From NCBI GenBank assembly GCA_036274645.1, contig DASUFH010000367.1:1-10201 (forward strand): DNA of 10,201 nucleotides, in the 5' to 3' direction. The DNA comes from DASUFH01 sp036274645 (GTDB taxonomy: Bacteria; Acidobacteriota; Terriglobia; 20CM-2-55-15). Both the position numbers and the translations under genes were made by a program. Each line of letters opens with the position of its first letter. Position 1 is the stretch's first letter. Below, one piece after another: positions 6,554-10,201 of the stretch. The notes beneath the pieces are model-generated. The model worked only from the letters and a program-made list of their open reading frames with translations, was not told where the DNA came from and did no database searches.

Positions 6554-7672
6554 ATGAGAAGTTCAACAACACTCTTCGCGCTGGCCGCCGCCGCGCTGGC
6601 AGTCTTTTCGGTTGCGCTCGGGGCGCAGGCCACCGTTCCAACCCTTCCATACGACGCGGTCGACTTCCTCAGGCCGCCGGCGAACATGCCGATTGGCGAA
6701 GTTGCGGGCGTGGCAACGAACTCGAAGGGCCACGTGTTCATCTACGAACGCTCCGGGACGTTCAACACCACTCTCGGCACCGCGCGCACCTTCCCGCACG
6801 GCGCGTCGCGGCTGCTGGAGTTCGACCGCGACGGCAAGTTCGTGCGCGAGATCGGACGCGATGTCTATGCCTTCGCCTATGCGCAATCGGTGAAGATCGA
6901 CCCGCAGGACAACGTCTGGATCGTCGATCAGTATTCCAACATGGCCGTGAAATTCGACCCGGAAGGACGCGTCCTCATGACGTTCGGCCGGCGACCCGAG
7001 ACGTCCCGCATTCCCAATCCTCCCACCGCAGCAGCGGCTGCTCCCGCAGGGGGCGCGCCAGGACGCGGCGGGGCCGGTCGGGGAGCGGGCGCCGCTGCGC
7101 CGGCCGCGCGTGGGGGAAGAGGGGCGGTCGCAGGCGACAGCTTCAATCGCCCGACCGATGTCGCCTGGGACGCCGCCGGCAATATCTTCATCGCCGATGG
7201 ATTCGGTAACTCCCGGGTGCTCAAAATGGACAAGAACGGACGTTTTCTGAAAACGTTTGGAACGCCCGGCAGCGAGGCCGGCCAGTTCAACATGCTCGCT
7301 TCCCTGGCCACCGACGCGCAGGGCAACCTCTATGTCGCCGACAAGGGAAACAATCGCATCCAGGTTTTCGACAACGACGGGAACTTCAAAAAGCAGTTCA
7401 CCAACGTCGGCGCTCCCGCCGCGATTTGCATCTCACCGGGCGCTCATCAGTACCTTTACAGTTCGAACTCCAACGATCCGGACGATCTCGAACATGGAGA
7501 GATCTACAAGATGGAACTCGACGGCGCGATTCTCGGCAAGTTCGGAACGGCCGGTCACATGGTCAGAGAATTCGGATCCGTCAACTCCATCGACTGCCGG
7601 ACGGAAAACACGCTGTATGTCGGGGAACTCATCAACTGGCGCGTGCAGAAGGTGATGCTGAAAAACCAGTAG
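6554..7672 (+). CDS. Secreted NHL six-bladed beta-propeller paralogue, PAL-like residues lost
   Basis: This 372-residue tandem paralogue of the preceding gene shares blocks such as DPQDNVWIVD, GNNRIQV, HQYLYSSNS, GEIYKMELDG and NWRVQKV. A signal peptide covers about residues 1-25, with AQA near the cleavage point. The fold is kept but the PAL-like catalytic positions are not: Gln111, Ala249 and Asn344 stand where the partner has zinc-binding His; Phe217 replaces Tyr and Lys264 replaces Arg. Only Arg66 (partner Arg68) is retained. Residues about 155-193 are a Pro/Ala/Gly/Arg-rich linker with GRGG units, inserted where the partner has a short Pro-rich loop. The AGGAGG ribosome site (6543-6548) overlaps the partner's stop codon and lies 5 bases before the ATG, implying strong, coordinated expression. 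A binding or scaffold role, perhaps with the partner, is inferred. Confidence 0.85.
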   Translation: MRSSTTLFALAAAALAVFSVALGAQATVPTLPYDAVDFLRPPANMPIGEVAGVATNSKGHVFIYERSGTFNTTLGTARTFPHGASRLLEFDRDGKFVREIGRDVYAFAYAQSVKIDPQDNVWIVDQYSNMAVKFDPEGRVLMTFGRRPETSRIPNPPTAAAAAPAGGAPGRGGAGRGAGAAAPAARGGRGAVAGDSFNRPTDVAWDAAGNIFIADGFGNSRVLKMDKNGRFLKTFGTPGSEAGQFNMLASLATDAQGNLYVADKGNNRIQVFDNDGNFKKQFTNVGAPAAICISPGAHQYLYSSNSNDPDDLEHGEIYKMELDGAILGKFGTAGHMVREFGSVNSIDCRTENTLYVGELINWRVQKVMLKNQ

Positions 7673-7688
7673 CTGGATGCGTCCGATT

Positions 7689-7750
7689 CCCCGCCCCCAA
7701 TGTAGGGGCGGTTATAGACTGTCTATGACCGCCTCTACAAGCAGGCGGGG
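7689..7750. repeat. 62-base near-perfect palindrome with GTAG feet (REP-like), between convergent genes
   Basis: The inner arms 7701-7719 and 7721-7739 pair at 17 of 19 positions around a single central T (7720). Outer arms starting CCCCGCC at 7689 and ending GGCGGGG at 7750 extend the match with a one-base bulge. Both inner arms begin with TGTAG next to a G-rich stem (TGTAGGGGCGG on the plus strand, TGTAGAGGCGG on the minus), the GTAG-foot arrangement known for REP sequences mobilised by RAYT transposases. No transposase is present in the window. It lies between converging genes, so the stem could also stop transcription both ways, although no T-run follows. It is a clear palindrome; the REP assignment is an inference. 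Confidence 0.75.
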
Positions 7751-7785
7751 ACCAACAATGCTTCCAACGTAAACGTGTTGAGTTC

Positions 7786-10062
7786 TCACGGCCCGAACTG
7801 CGCCTGAACATCGCGCTCGGCGGACCGGCCGTGATCGTCGATCACGCGGATCAAATGCGCGCCATCACGCGACGGCCTCCACCCGAACGACTCCTGAGTG
7901 ACGGGCGTCCTGGTGATTAACGCATTGCCATCGAACCAGAACACGTACTGGACGTCGGCGGCGACGTGCGCCTGCAGCGGAATCACTTCATCGGGATGGG
8001 ACCACCGTAGCGCGTAACCGACATTCCGCAGCGGGGATGCAATTCGTGGAGCGTCTCCGGAATCCTCGGTGGCGCAACCGGGAAGCTCCGGCGGCAACCG
8101 GCGCGGCGCGCCGGCGTCGCGGAAGAGCTTGAGCATGTCCGATGGCCAGAACTCGTAAACGTCGAATCGCGTGGTGTCTGAATATGGAGGACAGACCGGC
8201 CGGCCGGTACGCGAATCAACGGCCACGGCGCGATGCAGCTGGCTGACGCGAATGGGGGATTTGCCCGGAATGTACCAGGTATCCACGGTTGTGGGACAGG
8301 AGACGTTCGGCAGGTCTCCGCTGGCGGCGCAGACAGTGACCTTCTCCACACCCGGCGGAGGCGCTTCCCATGCGAAGGCATCGGCCGGCTGCGCCAGATT
8401 GAGCGCGTCAACGATCCGGAAGAACAGGGGCGCGGCCGCGTCGGCGCCGACAAAGCTGCGGTTGCCCTGTCCCTCGAAGTCTCCAATCCACACGGCGAGC
8501 GCATAAGGCCCGGCGATTCCGGCGGACCAGGCATCGCGGAATCCCCACGACGTGCCGGTCTTCCAGGCGACGGGCCATTGCCCGCGCAACGGCAGCGCGC
8601 CGGCGCCGTCGGGGCGCGGATTGTGCCGCAGCATGTCGAGTGTGATGAAACTCGCTTCGGGACTAAGCAGGCGTGTCCCGCCGGAGGCCGGGAGCGACAG
8701 AGTGGTCCGCAGCGGACGGAGTTCTCCGCCGCTGGCCAGCATGACGTAGAGCGCGGTCAGCTCCTCCATGGTCACTTCACCGCCGCCCAGCGTCAACGCC
8801 AGACCGTAATACGACTCGGACTTCATGCGGCTGACGCCGGCCGTGCGGAGGAATTCGTACAGGCTCGGCTGCCGGAGTTGTGAGGACACCCAGACGGCGG
8901 GAACGTTGCGACTGCGCACGAGGGCTTCCTCGGCCGATATCGGCCCAAAGAACTGGCCGTCGAAGTTCTCCGGACTGAATGGTCCGAAGGCGGTCGGCGC
9001 GTCGCGCAACACGGTTCGCGGATGCAGGATCCCCTGGTCGAGCGCCAGTCCGTAGACGAAGGGCTTGAGCGTCGACCCGGGCGAGCGCTTGGCCAGCACG
9101 CCGTTCACCTGGCCGTCGATATCCGCGTTCCAGTAGTCGGCTGAGCCGACCCATGCCTTGACCGACGCGTCCCGCCAGTCCACCAGGAGCGCGGTAGCGT
9201 TGCGAATGCCCTGGTCGCTGTGCTGGCTGATATAAAGCTGGATTTGCCGTTCGAGCAGCCGTTGCAGCGACGCGTCGAGCGTGGTGTCGATACGCCCGGA
9301 TTGCGCGCGGCCCGGAGTGATCAACGCGTCCACGAAGTGGGGCGCCTGCGGAGGAAAGGCGAACGGCAGCTCCCGCCGCCGCGCGCCGACAGGAAGATCA
9401 ATCTGGCGCCGATCCGCGTCGCTGGCGCCATACCGGGCGAGCCAGAGCCGTCCCAGGCGACTGCGAGCCTCGAACAGCGCGCGTTCCTGTTCCGCGCCCA
9501 CGCGCGCCTGCGGACGTTGCGGGATAACAGCCAGCGTCAGCGCTTCCGCAATCGTCACGTTGCCCGGCGCCTTGTCCAGATAGATCCGGGTGGCGGCGCC
9601 GACGCCCTGAATGTTTCCGCCAAACGGCGCCACGTTGAGATACGCTTCGAGGATCTCCCGCTTCGAATAGCGCGCCTCCAGCCAGAGCGCCGCGATGATC
9701 TGACGGATTTTGCCGCTGACGCTCCGGGTGTTGAGCCGGTAGGTGAGACGCGCAAGCTGCATGGTCAGCGTGGATGCGCCCTGCCGGCCCCGGCCACGCG
9801 CCGTCTCTATGCCGGCGCGCGCCAGCGCAACCGGATTGACGCCCGGATGCCAGTAGAACCAGCGGTCCTCTTTCAGGAGAAACGCCTTGACCAGATCAGG
9901 CGAGATCTCGTCCAGGGGCGTCCACAACCGGTACTGGCCATCGGCCGCAAGTGTCACGCGCAACAGTTCTCCGTCGGCCGACCACACATTGGTGGAGAGC
10001 GGAAAGAGCCTGGAAAGCGAAGCGTGAGGCCAGAAACGCAGGAATGCCAGCGCGAGCAGCAT
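7786..10062 (-). CDS. pbpC: Penicillin-binding protein 1C (bifunctional peptidoglycan transglycosylase/transpeptidase)
   Basis: This protein of 758 residues from the ATG at 10062 polymerises and cross-links peptidoglycan on the outer face of the inner membrane. A GT51 domain occupies about 45-215: EDRWFYWHPG (65-74, catalytic Glu65), GASTLTMQLARL (95-106), KREILEAYLN (134-143) and NIQGVGAA (150-157). The transpeptidase domain (about 285-555) has SPGSTLK (327-333, active Ser330), SRN (384-386) and KTGTS (501-505). Residues about 680-758 fit the C-terminal BiPBP_C domain typical of the 1C class. All catalytic motifs are intact. The N-terminal anchor looks short: only about 10 hydrophobic residues follow Met1, while the upstream in-frame codons read RRLFLI, so the true start may lie further right, although no ATG, GTG or TTG is in frame there within the window. 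In many bacteria pbpC sits beside an alpha-2-macroglobulin gene; that region would be beyond the right edge. Confidence 0.93.
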   Translation of the reverse strand: MLLALAFLRFWPHASLSRLFPLSTNVWSADGELLRVTLAADGQYRLWTPLDEISPDLVKAFLLKEDRWFYWHPGVNPVALARAGIETARGRGRQGASTLTMQLARLTYRLNTRSVSGKIRQIIAALWLEARYSKREILEAYLNVAPFGGNIQGVGAATRIYLDKAPGNVTIAEALTLAVIPQRPQARVGAEQERALFEARSRLGRLWLARYGASDADRRQIDLPVGARRRELPFAFPPQAPHFVDALITPGRAQSGRIDTTLDASLQRLLERQIQLYISQHSDQGIRNATALLVDWRDASVKAWVGSADYWNADIDGQVNGVLAKRSPGSTLKPFVYGLALDQGILHPRTVLRDAPTAFGPFSPENFDGQFFGPISAEEALVRSRNVPAVWVSSQLRQPSLYEFLRTAGVSRMKSESYYGLALTLGGGEVTMEELTALYVMLASGGELRPLRTTLSLPASGGTRLLSPEASFITLDMLRHNPRPDGAGALPLRGQWPVAWKTGTSWGFRDAWSAGIAGPYALAVWIGDFEGQGNRSFVGADAAAPLFFRIVDALNLAQPADAFAWEAPPPGVEKVTVCAASGDLPNVSCPTTVDTWYIPGKSPIRVSQLHRAVAVDSRTGRPVCPPYSDTTRFDVYEFWPSDMLKLFRDAGAPRRLPPELPGCATEDSGDAPRIASPLRNVGYALRWSHPDEVIPLQAHVAADVQYVFWFDGNALITRTPVTQESFGWRPSRDGAHLIRVIDDHGRSAERDVQAQFGP

Positions 10063-10085
10063 GATGAGAAAGAGCCGGCGCGCGC

Positions 10086-10119
10086 GGGGGAAGGGGAAAG
10101 GGCGGAGGGGAAAAGGGGG
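10086..10119 (+). other. Run of G-tracts with G-quadruplex potential upstream of pbpC
   Basis: On the plus strand the tracts are GGGGG (10086-10090), GGGG (10093-10096), GGG (10100-10102), GGGG (10107-10110) and GGGGG (10115-10119), joined by loops of 2-4 bases, all but the C at 10103 being purines. Five G-tracts of three or more with short loops fit the usual quadruplex pattern. The G-rich strand is the template for pbpC, whose first codons begin 24 bases away. Confidence 0.6.
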
Positions 10120-10201
10120 ACAGACCCCGAATAATTCGTGGGTAGATTCTCCAATTCCTGAGGTGTCCGTGCGTGAATTATTCGGGGTCTGTCCCCCTTT
10201 T
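10111..10201. repeat. Perfect 27-base inverted repeat pair (REP/BIME-like element), right side at the window edge
   Basis: The arm at 10111-10137 is the exact reverse complement of 10175-10201, with a 37-base spacer. Since the right arm ends at the last base of the window, the repeat may extend further. Each arm holds a small internal palindrome of the form GGGGTCTGTCCCC (GGGGACAGACCCC on the other strand), and an AT-rich GAATTATTC flank faces the spacer. This layout resembles paired REP sequences (BIME) or the ends of a tiny non-autonomous element; as I recall, GGGGTCTGTCCCC motifs are frequent near Y1/RAYT-type transposases. No transposase is seen here. The element lies just upstream of pbpC and probably contains or displaces its normal 5' region. 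Confidence 0.75.

Noticed and set aside
7673..7785. Classic rho-independent terminator after the propeller genes
   Set aside because: The hairpin is long and strong but no T-run follows on either strand, so REP-like palindrome is the better description.
9220..10134. 304-codon open frame on the plus strand
   Set aside because: It is antisense to the GT51 and transpeptidase parts of pbpC, with Arg-rich composition and no motif; a shadow frame.
9954..10154. 66-codon minus-strand frame starting with TTG inside the inverted repeat
   Set aside because: It runs out of frame across the pbpC start, is low-complexity (Ser/Pro-rich), and has no family match. A frameshift joining it to pbpC is possible in principle, but nothing in the sequence demands it.

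Overview
The window is high-GC bacterial DNA with tightly packed genes. The likeliest source is an Acidobacteriota-type soil bacterium (Vicinamibacteria or Bryobacteria-like). The clues are secreted NHL beta-propellers with Ala/Gly/Arg-rich 'GRGG' linkers, a giant fused membrane/spermidine-synthase-like/TPR protein, a DUF3237 protein, and REP-like palindromes of the 'GTAGGGGCGG' and 'GGGGTCTGTCCCC' kinds. This placement is an inference from gene style; no rRNA or marker gene is present.

Left part (1-4911, minus strand): three genes read leftward as a probable operon. They are a 1048-residue membrane protein with a spermidine-synthase-like domain and C-terminal TPRs, a deoxyhypusine-synthase-family enzyme with a long N-terminal extension 9 bases downstream, and an amino-acid-type periplasmic binding protein whose start overlaps the previous stop (ATGA) and which runs off the left edge. 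Two of the three belong to families that transfer aminopropyl or aminobutyl groups in polyamine metabolism, so a polyamine or polyamine-like role for the cluster is plausible but unproven.

Middle part (4994-7672, plus strand): a divergent group of a DUF3237 protein followed by two tandem secreted NHL six-bladed propellers, the second with a strong Shine-Dalgarno site right at the end of the first. The propellers resemble the peptidyl-hydroxyglycine amidating lyase (PAL) domain. The first keeps every residue I can align to the PAL zinc site and catalytic Tyr/Arg. The second has changed all five of these (His to Gln, Ala and Asn; Tyr to Phe; Arg to Lys), so the pair looks like an enzyme plus a pseudo-enzyme. 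This is the most interesting observation in the window.

Right part (7673-10201): a long near-perfect palindrome (7689-7750) separates the propellers from a convergent penicillin-binding protein 1C gene (minus strand, 7786-10062). The pbpC 5' end abuts a run of G-tracts with G-quadruplex potential and a perfect 27-base inverted repeat that reaches the window edge and looks like a REP/BIME-type element. No RNA gene, CRISPR array or intact insertion sequence was seen.
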